From CBDBBY01 sp965205055 (GTDB taxonomy: Bacteria > Pseudomonadota > Alphaproteobacteria > Rhodobacterales > Rhodobacteraceae), in contig OZ242030.1 in NCBI GenBank assembly GCA_965205055.1, positions 1,364,001 to 1,428,000 of the forward strand: DNA of 64,000 nucleotides, given 5' to 3'. The notes beneath the pieces were generated by a model. That model searched no databases, was not told the DNA's origin, and worked only from the letters and a program-made list of their open reading frames with translations. A program made the position numbers and the translations under genes. Below are positions 1 to 9,154 of this stretch, in pieces; position 1 is the first letter of the stretch; each line of letters starts with the position of its first letter.

Positions 1-43
1 CAAAAGGCAGTTCGCGGGTTTCGACTATTGGACTTCGCTCCGG

Positions 44-1519
44 ATGCTGGTCCCGCCAAATTGCGCGAAGAGGCCAAAACGGGTACCAGAAGGCAACAGG
101 CCATTGAACACCAGCGTCCTACAATTGACCGCGTCGCGCAACGAAACCGGAATAACGGACGCATGCGAGTTGCTTGAAAGCAAATTCGGCGAAAGGTTCA
201 GTTTGAACAAGTCCGTCCGGAATCAGCATTGCCACACGACGACCTGGCTGGCAGGCCAACGACCGGACGCGGTATTCTTTCCGCATTCAACGGCGGAGGT
301 TTCGGAATTGGTCTCAACTTGTTCCGAGCACCGCGTGCCGATCGTGCCTTTCGGAGCGGGCACTTCGCTGGAGGGCCATGTAAACGCGCCGCGCGGCGGG
401 ATTTCCGTGGATTTTTCGCAAATGAACGGCATCCGCGCTGTAAACCAAGATGATTTCGATTGCGTCGTCGAACCGGGGCTGACGCGCATGGGATTGAACT
501 CGGAACTTCGCGCGACGGGTCTTTTCTTCCCGATCGACCCCGGCGCGAATGCCAGCATCGGCGGGATGGCGTCCACACGCGCCTCCGGCACCAATTCCGT
601 GCGGTACGGCACCATGAAAGACAATGTGCTGGCGCTGGAGGTTGTCACCGCGGACGGCAGCATCATTCGAACCGGCTCCCGCGCACGGAAAAGTTCGGCA
701 GGATACGATTTGACAAGCCTGTTCATCGGCGCGGAAGGAACGCTCGGCATAATCACAGAGCTGACGCTGCGGCTGCGCGGAATCCCGGAGGCGATTTCCG
801 CCGCGACCTGCTGCTTTGAAGACGTCGCTTCCGCGTGCCGCGCGGTTATCGAATCGATCCAGTTCGGAGTGCCGATGGCTCGAATTGAGCTCCTCGATGA
901 ACTGACCGTGCGCGGCGTCAACAGCTATTCGAACTTGTCGCTTCCTGAATCGCCGTTGCTTCTGCTTGAATTCCATGGCAGCGACGGAGGCGTCGAGGAA
1001 CAAGCTGAAACCGTCGGGGAAATTTGTGCAGGGCACGGCGGCTCTCGATTCGATTGGACGACTAAACCGGAAGAACGCACCCGACTTTGGCAAGCACGAC
1101 ACGATGCTTACTGGGCTGCGTTGAGTCTCAGACCCGGAGCGAAAGGGCTTTCGACCGACGCATGCGTTCCGCTGTCAAAACTTGCAGAATGCGTCGCCGC
1201 GGCCCGGGACAAAGCTCAGGAATTTGGTTTCATCGCGCCGATCGTCGGTCATGTCGGCGATGGAAACTTCCACGTCCTCCTGCTTGTCGATACGGAGAAC
1301 TCGCGCGAAATCGAGCTTGCCGACGAGTACGTCAACTGGCTGGCGGAGTTCGCGATCCAAGCCGAGGGCACCTGCACCGGCGAACACGGCATCGGCCAAG
1401 GCAAGATCAACCTGCTTGAAAAGGAATTGCGCGAATCAACCGAGTGCATGTCGAAGATCAAACGCGCGCTTGATCCTCTAAACATCATGAATCCCGGGAA
1501 AATTCTTCGAATCGGATAA
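44..1519 (+). CDS. FAD-linked oxidase, D-lactate/glycolate dehydrogenase (GlcD/DLD) family
   Basis: The product is a flavoprotein that should oxidise a 2-hydroxy acid such as D-lactate or glycolate and pass electrons to the respiratory chain. The FAD-binding (PCMH) fold carries the family motif PFGAGTSLEGH at residues 102-112. The C-terminal FAD-oxidase domain ends with GHVGDGNFH near residue 400 and TGEHGIGQGK near 447, as in cytochrome-linked D-lactate dehydrogenases. At 491 residues it is about 30 longer than usual at the N-terminus. The ATG at 44 is the only in-frame ATG ahead of the fold, so a downstream alternative codon could be the true start. The substrate cannot be settled from sequence alone. 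Confidence 0.85.
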   Translation: MLVPPNCAKRPKRVPEGNRPLNTSVLQLTASRNETGITDACELLESKFGERFSLNKSVRNQHCHTTTWLAGQRPDAVFFPHSTAEVSELVSTCSEHRVPIVPFGAGTSLEGHVNAPRGGISVDFSQMNGIRAVNQDDFDCVVEPGLTRMGLNSELRATGLFFPIDPGANASIGGMASTRASGTNSVRYGTMKDNVLALEVVTADGSIIRTGSRARKSSAGYDLTSLFIGAEGTLGIITELTLRLRGIPEAISAATCCFEDVASACRAVIESIQFGVPMARIELLDELTVRGVNSYSNLSLPESPLLLLEFHGSDGGVEEQAETVGEICAGHGGSRFDWTTKPEERTRLWQARHDAYWAALSLRPGAKGLSTDACVPLSKLAECVAAARDKAQEFGFIAPIVGHVGDGNFHVLLLVDTENSREIELADEYVNWLAEFAIQAEGTCTGEHGIGQGKINLLEKELRESTECMSKIKRALDPLNIMNPGKILRIG

Positions 1520-1703
1520 TCGCGCCGACGAATTCATTTCCGTTCGAATCAAGGGAGAAATCCGTCTCTGGAAGCCGGCTCGATCCAGCGCGATCCTTTC
1601 ATGTGATTTGTGAATCTTGAAACAAGCATGAAGATGTTGACGGTTGGCAATTTTCATTCAGATTGCGGAAAATGGTCCGACAGCCGGACCGGAGGACATG
1701 GAC

Positions 1704-2189
1704 ATGCACAAATATCTAGTCGTTCTCGACGATAGCCGAGAATGCCTCAAGGCAATGCAATACGCCGCGATGTGCGCCTCCAAGTCCGGCGGAGGCGTGA
1801 CGATATTGTCGGTGATTCCGCCGAATGAGTTCCAGCATTGGATCGGCGTTGGCGACATCATGTCGGACGAGGCGCGCGAAAGAATTGAAGTTCATTTCGA
1901 GGTGTTCGCGAAATGGATGCGGGACCGGCAGAACGTGAATCCGGATCTCGTGATCCGGAAGGGCGACGTGGTCCCCGAAGTCATGCGCCACGTCCAGGAA
2001 GACAAGGATATTGCGGTTCTCGTACTCGGCGCGGGAGCGTCCTCGGATGGACCGGGGCCTTTAGTGTCGAAGATAACAAGAAGTTCAGGAAATCTTGCGA
2101 TACCAATCACGATCGTGCCGGGACAGCTGACTAAGGACCAGCTCGATGCGCTGACCTCGTCGAGCCATCCGAATACGAAGGCCGGCTGA
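1704..2189 (+). CDS. Universal stress protein, UspA family
   Basis: This is a cytoplasmic alpha/beta nucleotide-binding protein of the UspA family. It opens with the typical first strand, MHKYLVVLDDS, and ends with strand ITIVPG. The glycine-rich ATP loop is GAGASSDGPGP near residue 110, a loose version of the usual G-2x-G-9x-G pattern. The start was chosen at ATG 1704 because GGAGG at 1691-1695 lies 8 bases upstream; the ATG at 1698 would be only 2 bases from it. In alphaproteobacteria a usp gene commonly sits directly before nfu and tsaB. Here those genes resume only at 6614, after an inserted island. Confidence 0.85.
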   Translation: MHKYLVVLDDSRECLKAMQYAAMCASKSGGGVTILSVIPPNEFQHWIGVGDIMSDEARERIEVHFEVFAKWMRDRQNVNPDLVIRKGDVVPEVMRHVQEDKDIAVLVLGAGASSDGPGPLVSKITRSSGNLAIPITIVPGQLTKDQLDALTSSSHPNTKAG

Positions 2190-2407
2190 GCTTTTGGATG
2201 CGGCATCTTTGAGACCGCGCCGGATCCGATGCTGAGGATATGATTTTCGCCTGCCGGTTTCGAGCGATCGTTTGTTGGGCGTTCACTCGATGTGCGAACA
2301 GCTCGGAATGCTCGCTGGCAATCCTTGCCGGCGTTATTCCCGGAGCGCCTGCGAGGGGCACGGGTTGCCCTCGTCCTTCCCGCACTTTCCGCGCGATGTC
2401 GAGCCTA

Positions 2408-3706
2408 TCAATCACCCTCCGAAGGCACAATGAAAATTCCATCCGCCTCCATGGCTCGGCAGATTTGAAACTGCGGCGCGAAGTCGGTCCATGCGGACCA
2501 AAGCTTCTGGATTCCGGGAAGCGGCTGCTGTTTTGAGGCTTGGAATCCGGCGGTGCGGGCGAGATCCACCGCGAACTCGCGGATCGTTGGCGCCTCCGGC
2601 GCCTTCGGGTGCATCTTGTTGACGCGCAGGACGATCTTGAGAATTTCGGGGGCATCTTCGGGAACGATGTCGACGGCGGGAACGTCCGGCGTCTCCTTTG
2701 CCGCTCTGGCGATCTCGAAGACGCGGCATGCGGCGGCAGCATTGAAGGCGAAGAACTCGCGCAGGTCGTCGCCGCGGCCGAACCTGCGCTCCTCGACCCG
2801 CCGCCCAGTCCTAAGGATTCTGAAGAACTCCTCGATGGTCCACTGCTTGCAGTATCCGCGGACGACCGTCAGGGCGTCTTCGGCGCTGGCATCTCCATGG
2901 CTGGCGAGCAGCAGCCAAGTGATGGATTCCGTCCGTGCGGGAGGATTCGTCTCGGTGGCGAAGACCGCGAGCATCTGCAGATCGGGCTTCACAGGCCTTT
3001 TTCCAGGCGGCACAAGCGCGACGCGCGCAGCGCGGATCTCCAGCTTCGCCTCCCGGGCCTTCCGACCGCGAGCGCCGCCGCGCCCGTCAATCCCAACCAC
3101 CGCCTCGACCATGACGGGCTGCGCCGACATGAAGTCCCGCAAATCTTCCGAGCCGCCGTCCAGAAGGCGAACCCGGCGCTTTGAGCTGGCATGGACCAAG
3201 AGCTCCACCCGACCATTGGCGGCCTTGCGCAGAAGGTCCCAGTTGTCGCCCTCCTTATCGCAAACAGCCACCGTCCGGACGCCGGGGCAGGCGCGGGCAA
3301 GCTCGTCCGTACGCTTGAACCCGTCCAGCCAGCGGCCGTTCTCCGGCAGCCCTTTGCCGCAAAAGTCGGCTTCAAGGGAGAGCACGCCGAGCGGCCTGCC
3401 GTCCTCGCTGGCGGCCAGACAGAAGTGGGCAGCGATCACCGAGGTTGCAGGTTCATCGCTGAGCGACGCAAAATCCTCCGTGTCTTCAAACTTTTTGTAG
3501 TTCAGGGTCGTCGTGCCTTGGATCGCCAGCACCGCCGACTCGCTGCGGCAACGCTCCGCCGTCGCTTCCAGATTCGGCTCCAGAACGTCATCCATGCTTG
3601 CCCCCCAGTTGAAAAGTAGTCAGTTCCCGGCCCTGCGCTCCGCATCGCCCGAAAATACTTCCGGGATCCTCCGTCCGGATTTCTTATCCCATGCCTCGCC
3701 AGTCAT
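2408..3706 (-). pseudogene. IS4-family (Tn5/IS50-like) transposase, inactivated
   Basis: The open part (3595 to 2408, 395 codons) encodes the DDE core of a Tn5-like transposase. Two lines of evidence say it is dead. First, the codon frame continues upstream of the apparent ATG with family-like residues (RIPEVFSGDAERRAGN, then LLFNWGASMDDVLEPN), but a TGA at 3622-3620 breaks it. Second, the first catalytic aspartate, normally in a QDTT or EDTT motif, is glycine here (AIQGTT). The second Asp (VCDKEGD) and the Glu (IEEFF) remain, and the Y-R-E-K signature has Q and R replacing R and K. The N-terminal DNA-binding region is largely missing. It marks the left side of the inserted island. Confidence 0.8.
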
Positions 3707-4102
3707 GGCAATTCAGTCAACCGGATCGGATCCAACCCATTTTTTGGCCCGGCGGCGCGACAAGCTCTCCGATCACGGTAGTCGGCCCGACAACTGTTTT
3801 CGATACAGCGTTCGACGGCGGTCAGAGCGCCGGCCCCGCTTTCGACCAGCGGCCCCTCGCCCGGTACTTCCAAAAGCACTTGATGGACCTCCGACTTCTG
3901 TTGCCGGTCGAACCTCGGATTCGAGGCCCTGCAGCAAGTTTCCCGGATGACGCATCCGTTTGGAGCACGGCCAAGGCAAGCAAAGTGGACAGAATATGAG
4001 CAAACGTAGCGACACGGTTCATCCAGCCGAGTGTCGGCATTCCCGAGCGAATTTACCGAAACAAGATTGAAAGAAGGCCAATTTTGATAGAGGATCGGGG
4101 TT
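3707..4102. other. Non-coding stretch upstream of the AAA ATPase
   Basis: No convincing gene is visible here. It lies between the remnant 5' end of the IS4 transposase and the ATPase gene at 4103. Its right end becomes AT-rich and must contain the promoter for the two-gene ATPase/TOPRIM unit, but no clear -35/-10 pair with normal spacing was found. Confidence 0.4.
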
Positions 4103-5368
4103 ATGCTGGAACGTTTGAAGATTGTCCGTTTCAAGTCGATCAAAGAACTTGAACTCGAATTCGGTCAGGTGAATCTGTTCATCGGCGGGAACGGAACCGG
4201 AAAAACCAATGTGCTTGAAGCAATTGGGCTGATGTCGGCGTGCCTTGGCCGGGGCCTTGGCGATTCGGATCTTGGTTCGAAAGGACTTCGCAGAACTCCA
4301 CCAGAGTTGATGACGTCTTCGTTCAAGAGTGGAAGTCTGCCGAGAACGCTCGAACTGCACGGAAGGTTCGCAAAGAATATTGAATACAGGGTCGTTCTAA
4401 AGAGTACGGAAAATGAACCTTTGCTGCGATTCTATTCAGAGATATCTGAATACCAGAGAACACGCATATTTAGCCGCGAAAAAGAATTTTCAAACTCTGA
4501 TCTTCTGGACCCGAACCGTGGGATTTGGGATCAAATAAAGGCCACCAACGACATACCGACAGAGGTCGGCGACGAATTTTCCAAGTATTCACGGTATGTG
4601 ATCTACACTCCCCAGACTGATTTCCTGCGCGGTCGACAAAGCGGGAGGGTTGATGTGCCTCCCGTTGGCTTGCATGGCGAGGGCTTGCCCGAGGCTGTTT
4701 CCAGTTTCTTAGCCGCCCGGGACAACCTGCGCGATCACGAAAGGAAACATCCTGGCAGCGGCGGAGTGGATTGGGAGATCATTTCAAAATGCGCCGATTT
4801 AATTGAGCTGCCGGGATGGGCATCCCGGTTCGGCGTTCACCGCGCAAAGCCCGGGCTCACATCAAGGGATATTTTCAACCGATCAGGCGAAGTCGTCTAC
4901 CTTGAAGACCGCTTCATGCACGCCAGAAAGAACCGCCTTTCAGTTTACGACAGTAGTGAGGGCACGCTTTTCTTGCTGTTTGCAGCAATCATACTTTCTC
5001 ACCCGGAGGCACCCAAGGTCTTCGCGCTCGACAATGTGGACAATGCTCTCAATCCCAAATTGACGCGCAAGTTGGTGGAACAAATTGTCAAGGTCGCGAG
5101 TGCAAACTCAGATGGGCAGGCAAGCTTGGGCGTGCAGCAGGTCTTTCTGACGAGCCACAATCCAACCGTCCTTGATGCGTTTGATTTGTTTGACGACAGA
5201 TTCCGCGTTTTTGTTGTTCGCAGGAACAAGCGCGGGCACACTACAGCTGGACGATTGAAGCCCAAATCCGAAGTAAGTCGGGAAAACTGGCAGCTGCTCA
5301 ACGAGGGTCGCAACCTTTCGCAGATTTGGCTGGATGGAGATATTCCCGGGGCAATGGGAGATCTTTGA
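4103..5368 (+). CDS. AAA15/AAA_21-type (OLD/SMC-like) ATPase, possible defence protein
   Basis: This 421-residue protein has an ABC/SMC-like ATPase fold. It begins with LKIVRFKSIKELELEFG and a Walker A loop GGNGTGKTN at residues 28-36. A signature-like SSEGTLFLL lies in the C-terminal half, a Walker B region reads VFALDNVDNALNP, and a switch histidine sits in FLTSHNPTVLDAF. This order is typical of the AAA_21/OLD family found in anti-phage modules. The Walker B Glu is replaced (DNVD), as in some members. Its stop overlaps the start of the next gene by one base, so the two are translationally coupled. Base composition looks more AT-rich than the flanking housekeeping genes, and a dead IS4 transposase lies upstream, both consistent with transfer. 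Confidence 0.75.
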   Translation: MLERLKIVRFKSIKELELEFGQVNLFIGGNGTGKTNVLEAIGLMSACLGRGLGDSDLGSKGLRRTPPELMTSSFKSGSLPRTLELHGRFAKNIEYRVVLKSTENEPLLRFYSEISEYQRTRIFSREKEFSNSDLLDPNRGIWDQIKATNDIPTEVGDEFSKYSRYVIYTPQTDFLRGRQSGRVDVPPVGLHGEGLPEAVSSFLAARDNLRDHERKHPGSGGVDWEIISKCADLIELPGWASRFGVHRAKPGLTSRDIFNRSGEVVYLEDRFMHARKNRLSVYDSSEGTLFLLFAAIILSHPEAPKVFALDNVDNALNPKLTRKLVEQIVKVASANSDGQASLGVQQVFLTSHNPTVLDAFDLFDDRFRVFVVRRNKRGHTTAGRLKPKSEVSRENWQLLNEGRNLSQIWLDGDIPGAMGDL

Positions 5369-6105
5369 TGAGAGTTGGAGTTGTTTGTGAGGGGCCCACA
5401 GACTTTTTAGCAATTGAGTCATTTTTTGGGCATGCGTTGAAAAATGACGAAATCGATGCTCAATTCGTGCGCATTCAACCGGAAGCAGACAACATGAACT
5501 CTGGTGGAGGATGGACCAATGTTTTACTTTGGTTGAACAGCAACAGTCTCGCATATCGCATTAAAAACTACTTCGGCGGCGGGTTGTTTGAAGAACCGCT
5601 TGGCGAACCGCTCTTGGACGCCATTCTGATTCAATTGGATAGCGATATTCTTGGAGAACCGTCGTTCGCCAACTATGTGAGTAATAAATACGAACTTGAC
5701 ATAGGAAATCCTGGAGATGCGCAAGAAAGGGCCGATGAAATCCGCAGGGTGATCCGAAGCGCCGCGAAATTTGATGACATGACCGAGCATGACGTGGAAC
5801 TGCATATCCTTGCGCCCGCGGTGGAATCTACTGAGGCATGGTGCGTTGCCGCTTTTAAGACGCCCACGCCAAATTGCGAATTACTCAAAGGGCAAAATCT
5901 TAAAGATGAATTCATGAGTGCCCTTGAACGAAGTGAAGGCCGCGTCCCGTCTCCGCCGTACTCAAGAATGGACAAAGATCAAAAGCGCAGGAAAGAGTTT
6001 CTTGCAATACATGCCCAAGGGTTTGCACGCGTGAGGGACGGCTGCCAGCAATTTGACCAAGCCTACCAGCAACTGAGAGAGCTATGTCGAGTGCATTATG
6101 GTTGA
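5368..6105 (+). CDS. TOPRIM-like protein, partner of the AAA ATPase
   Basis: This 245-residue protein has features of a TOPRIM-type nuclease or nucleotidyl-transfer fold. A first strand is followed by the acidic loop CEGPTD (Glu8), and a second acidic motif, LIQLDSDILG, carries Asp91 and Asp93. ATPase plus TOPRIM-like gene pairs include OLD class 2, PARIS (AriA/AriB), AbiL-type and related abortive-infection modules. Which of these it belongs to cannot be decided here. The start at ATG 5368 overlaps the ATPase stop (TGATG), arguing for a two-subunit complex. The C-terminal half contains HILAPAVESTEAWC and no recognised catalytic motif. Confidence 0.65.
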   Translation: MRVGVVCEGPTDFLAIESFFGHALKNDEIDAQFVRIQPEADNMNSGGGWTNVLLWLNSNSLAYRIKNYFGGGLFEEPLGEPLLDAILIQLDSDILGEPSFANYVSNKYELDIGNPGDAQERADEIRRVIRSAAKFDDMTEHDVELHILAPAVESTEAWCVAAFKTPTPNCELLKGQNLKDEFMSALERSEGRVPSPPYSRMDKDQKRRKEFLAIHAQGFARVRDGCQQFDQAYQQLRELCRVHYG

Positions 6106-6613
6106 ATTGGGCAGCTTCAAGAATTTTCGGCGCTGAATCGCCCCACGGCATCCGGAGGCTTTTTTGCTCAACAGTCATGAGGCGTTTTTAAGGCCATTCT
6201 GTTGTTAATGCACCTCGCCTTCCATGTTGTCCTATTTCGTCGGGTGGCAGAGCCGATGGCATGTTGCGACCGCTTCGTAGTCGTACCAGTGAACTCATTT
6301 CAAAGTTTCTCATTCGATCTGACTGTCCGATTTCCACGGGACGAGCACGCTCTTGACCGTCAGCGGTTCAAAACAAAGAAGAAAAATCCGGTCAGCGGCG
6401 AGCGCGGTCGTGCCGCAGAAGCATCGGCGTTGTGCCCGACCCTCGCACAGACCAGCGACGGAGCTAAAATACCATGGTGGAAATGCAAGAAGCTTCAGCA
6501 CGGCTCGACGGGATATCCACGCCTGAAAAACTGCTTCGAGAACGGGGCGCCGTTGCCATTGACTTTCTCCTCCCGCGCCCGATATCTCAATAGACACTCA
6601 AAGGAAAAAGCGC
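6106..6613. other. Intergenic region before nfu
   Basis: About 500 bases without a supportable gene. The short frames on both strands have poor codon structure and no family motifs. This stretch is the right edge of the inserted island and contains the promoter region of nfu at its right end. Confidence 0.4.
6559..6588 (+). promoter_or_regulatory. Possible promoter of nfu-tsaB
   Basis: TTGACT at 6559-6564 could be a -35 box, followed after 18 bases by TATCTC at 6583-6588 as a weak -10. The nfu ATG is 26 bases further on. The -10 match is poor, so this is tentative. Confidence 0.3.
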
Positions 6614-7177
6614 ATGTTCATCCAAACTGAGTCCACGCCGAATCCGGCGACCCTCAAGTTCCTGCCGGGTCAAGAAATACTTCCCACCGGCACTGCCGAT
6701 TTCCCATCGCCCGAATCCGCTTCGAGATCGCCTCTGGCCGAAAGGCTGTTTCGGATTCACGGAGTAACACGGGTATTCTTCGGATCTGATTTCATTACGG
6801 TCACGAAAGACGAGTCCGCAGAATGGCCGCATATCAAGCCAGCGATTCTGGGAGCGATCATGGAGCACCTCCAGTCGGGCGTCCCTGTTCTCGATTACGG
6901 TTTGAAGCCCGAAATCCGCGAGATCGACGAGGATTCGCCTGATGCTCCCATAGTGAAGCAGGTCAAAGAGCTTCTCGACACCCGCGTGCGCCCGGCAGTG
7001 GCGCAGGACGGCGGCGATATCGTATTCTACGGTTTCGAAAAAGGCGTGGTTTATCTGCACATGCAAGGCGCATGCGCGGGCTGCCCGTCATCCACGATTA
7101 CTCTCAAGATGGGGATCGAAAACCTTTTGCGGCACTACATCCCCGAGGTTGTAGAGGTCCGACCGGTTGTCGCCTGA
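6614..7177 (+). CDS. Nfu-type iron-sulfur scaffold/carrier protein
   Basis: The product (187 residues) assembles or carries a 4Fe-4S cluster and delivers it to apo-enzymes. Residues 1-90 are the Nfu N-terminal domain (start MFIQTESTPNPATLKFLPG). Residues 112-185 are the NifU C-terminal domain, with the cluster-ligating CAGC at Cys154 and Cys157. The two-domain layout matches alphaproteobacterial and mitochondrial Nfu1. The downstream tsaB gene overlaps its 3' end by 11 bases, the usual coupling of these two genes in alphaproteobacteria. Confidence 0.92.
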   Translation: MFIQTESTPNPATLKFLPGQEILPTGTADFPSPESASRSPLAERLFRIHGVTRVFFGSDFITVTKDESAEWPHIKPAILGAIMEHLQSGVPVLDYGLKPEIREIDEDSPDAPIVKQVKELLDTRVRPAVAQDGGDIVFYGFEKGVVYLHMQGACAGCPSSTITLKMGIENLLRHYIPEVVEVRPVVA

Positions 7178-7808
7178 CTCGACTGTACTCGGTTTCGATA
7201 CGTCGGGCAATTACTGCGCCGTAGCTCTGGCGTGCAACGGAAGGGTTGAAGCCAGCATATTCGAGCCGATGAAACGCGGACAGGCCGAACGACTGTTCGG
7301 GATTATTTTCGATGCAATGGCCCATGCGCGGTTGGAATTCGACGATCTCGACGCGATCGGCGCCGGCATCGGTCCGGGAAGCTTTACAGGAACGCGGGTA
7401 AGCGCCGCCGCCGCTCGCGGGATTTCAATGTCAGCCAAAGTGCCGGCGATAGGCGTATCCCGTTTCGATTCACTGGCCTACGGCGCCAAGGGCGGAGTTC
7501 TGGCTTCAGTCAGACTGCGGAATGGCAATTATCTGTTGAGGCCGGGTGCCGGAAACGCGGCCATGCACGTCAACTGGAGTGAAATGTCAGGATTCGGCGG
7601 ATTCGACGGCGTTGTCATCGGCGACGATGCCGAGGAGATTTCCAAAACAATGAACATCCGCCATGCGGCGCCCGCCTTCGGAATCGCCGAAGCTGTAGCA
7701 CTTTGCGCGGCAAACCCGGATTCAGCCGCAGCGCAGCGCCCCGCTCCGCTTTATGCGCGGCCTCCAACAGCGTCGTCTGCGGAAGCCGAGGGTTTTGCTC
7801 CTCGTTGA
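7167..7808 (+). CDS. tsaB: tRNA threonylcarbamoyladenosine biosynthesis protein TsaB
   Basis: TsaB is the scaffold partner of TsaD/TsaE in forming t6A37 on ANN-decoding tRNAs. The ASKHA-fold protein begins with VLGFDTSGNYCAVAL and has the family hallmark GAGIGPGSFTGTRV at residues 65-78. The start is a TTG at 7167 inside the nfu 3' end; no ATG lies ahead of the first strand. At 213 residues the length is normal. In related genomes rimI and fur often follow, but here the next recognisable sequence is a dead LysR gene on the other strand, so the conserved operon is broken on this side too. Confidence 0.88.
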   Translation: MSPDSTVLGFDTSGNYCAVALACNGRVEASIFEPMKRGQAERLFGIIFDAMAHARLEFDDLDAIGAGIGPGSFTGTRVSAAAARGISMSAKVPAIGVSRFDSLAYGAKGGVLASVRLRNGNYLLRPGAGNAAMHVNWSEMSGFGGFDGVVIGDDAEEISKTMNIRHAAPAFGIAEAVALCAANPDSAAAQRPAPLYARPPTASSAEAEGFAPR

Positions 7809-7837
7809 TCTTGTGCTTGTCCATGTCATGTCTGAGT

Positions 7838-8227
7838 TCACCCATTGCAGAAAATCAGATTGACATCAGGATGATCATTGCGCAGGGAATCCGGAAACGG
7901 CAGGATCAGTTGGGTGGAAAGGAATGTGGCGACGAACAATGTCGGCGTTGTTCTTCCTGCCTCGGACGACACGGTGTCGGCCGCTTGCGCGATATCGTCG
8001 AAGCTTGCCTTGATCTTTTGGAAAAATGCTTCGCAGTCGGGTTTCGAAACTGAAGCCTCACTGTCGCGCAGCAGCAGCTTGGCGGCCAGTTGCTATTCGA
8101 GGCGTCGCACCTGTCGGCTGATGGCGGGCCGGGTCACGTTCATCTCATTTGCGGGGACGCCGCTTGATCCGACGCGGGCGGCTTCAAAGGCTCGCAGGGA
8201 TTTGAAGGTCGGAAATTCGCGTTTCAT
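7838..8227 (-). pseudogene. LysR-type transcriptional regulator, nonsense-mutated and truncated
   Basis: Read from ATG 8227 on the minus strand, the frame encodes a LysR helix-turn-helix: FKSLRAFEAARVGSSG, then MNVTRPAISRQVRRLE. It then hits an amber TAG at 8095-8093. The frame resumes directly with QLAAKLLLRDSEAS and runs through a plausible linker and the first strand of the effector domain (FVATFLSTQLILPFP) before stopping at 7838. Only about 130 of roughly 300 codons remain. It is transcribed divergently from the ComA-like/MttB/MmgE operon and was probably its regulator (GcvA-like group). The loss implies that operon is now unregulated or controlled elsewhere. Confidence 0.8.
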
Positions 8228-8344
8228 GAATCGGTCCCCTCCGCATCCGGACCGTTTCTTGGGAGGGGCAAAGTATTTTGATTGGATCGGCAGAGGTCAC
8301 GGCACGCAATGTCCCCGATGGCGCAAAGACCGGGAGGGGCGGCC

Positions 8345-9154
8345 ATGACCAGCCGCGCCTTTGATTTTCTTGTCGACGGATCGGAGCGGACGCGCCGCAA
8401 GCCACGCGCCAGAGGCATGACATCGCTGGAGGAATTCGGCACGCCGCTCAACGTGCTGGAGGGCGAGCTGGCCATTGGCGGTCACGCCTTGGACTATGCC
8501 AAATTTACTGCCGCGACGGCGCACGCTTCGGACAAAGCCGTGCTGCGGGACAAGATCGCGCTCTATCGTGATCACATGGTCAAACCGTACTTGGGCGGGC
8601 AGATTTACGAATATGCATTGCATACCCTCGGCTTGGCGGCGGTGGAACGGCTCTGGTCCGAGGCGGCGGAACTGGGCTTTCAGGCCTGCGAGGTGTCCGG
8701 GACGTTCATCTCGCTCGCCCCTGATCAACGCGCGGAGCATCTGGCGCTTGCTCGGTCGCTGGGGCTGGAAGGCTTTGCCGAAACCGGCACGCCGGGAGAT
8801 AAGCAAACCGTTGAAAATCTGGTTGCGGATGTGACGGGCTGTTTCGCGGACGGCGCGGCGCATGTGAATGTCGAAGGCGCAGAGATGATTGAAGGCGACG
8901 CGCCGCGGCTCGATCTGATCCGCGCGCTGCGGGATCGCTGCCCGATCGACCGGATATTCTTTGAACTGCCTTGGATCGGCTATCCGGGCATTTCGCATTC
9001 GGTGATCGTCAGGCTCAAGCACCTGCTGATCCTTGAGGTCGGAGTGAACGTCAACATCGCCAATGTGCAGCAGGGCGATCTGGTCGAGCTCGAGGCCATG
9101 CGCAGCGGGATCGACATTCCGGCGCTCTGGGCCGCGCGGCAGGAGGGCGGATGA
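8345..9154 (+). CDS. Phosphosulfolactate synthase (ComA)-like protein
   Basis: ComA-family enzymes are TIM barrels that add sulfite to phosphoenolpyruvate to form phosphosulfolactate, the first step to coenzyme M in methanogens; bacterial homologues also occur outside CoM synthesis. The family pattern is visible: KPRARGMTSLEEFGTPLNVL near the N-terminus, then DYAKF, then RDKIALYRDH with a following Pro/Gly-rich YLGGQIYEYA, then ELGFQACEVSGTF. The length, 269 residues, is normal. The start at ATG 8345 follows a strong GGGAGGGG at suitable spacing. Its stop overlaps the MttB start (ATGATGG), so it is the first gene of a coupled three-gene operon. The true substrate here is unknown. Confidence 0.7.
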   Translation: MTSRAFDFLVDGSERTRRKPRARGMTSLEEFGTPLNVLEGELAIGGHALDYAKFTAATAHASDKAVLRDKIALYRDHMVKPYLGGQIYEYALHTLGLAAVERLWSEAAELGFQACEVSGTFISLAPDQRAEHLALARSLGLEGFAETGTPGDKQTVENLVADVTGCFADGAAHVNVEGAEMIEGDAPRLDLIRALRDRCPIDRIFFELPWIGYPGISHSVIVRLKHLLILEVGVNVNIANVQQGDLVELEAMRSGIDIPALWAARQEGG

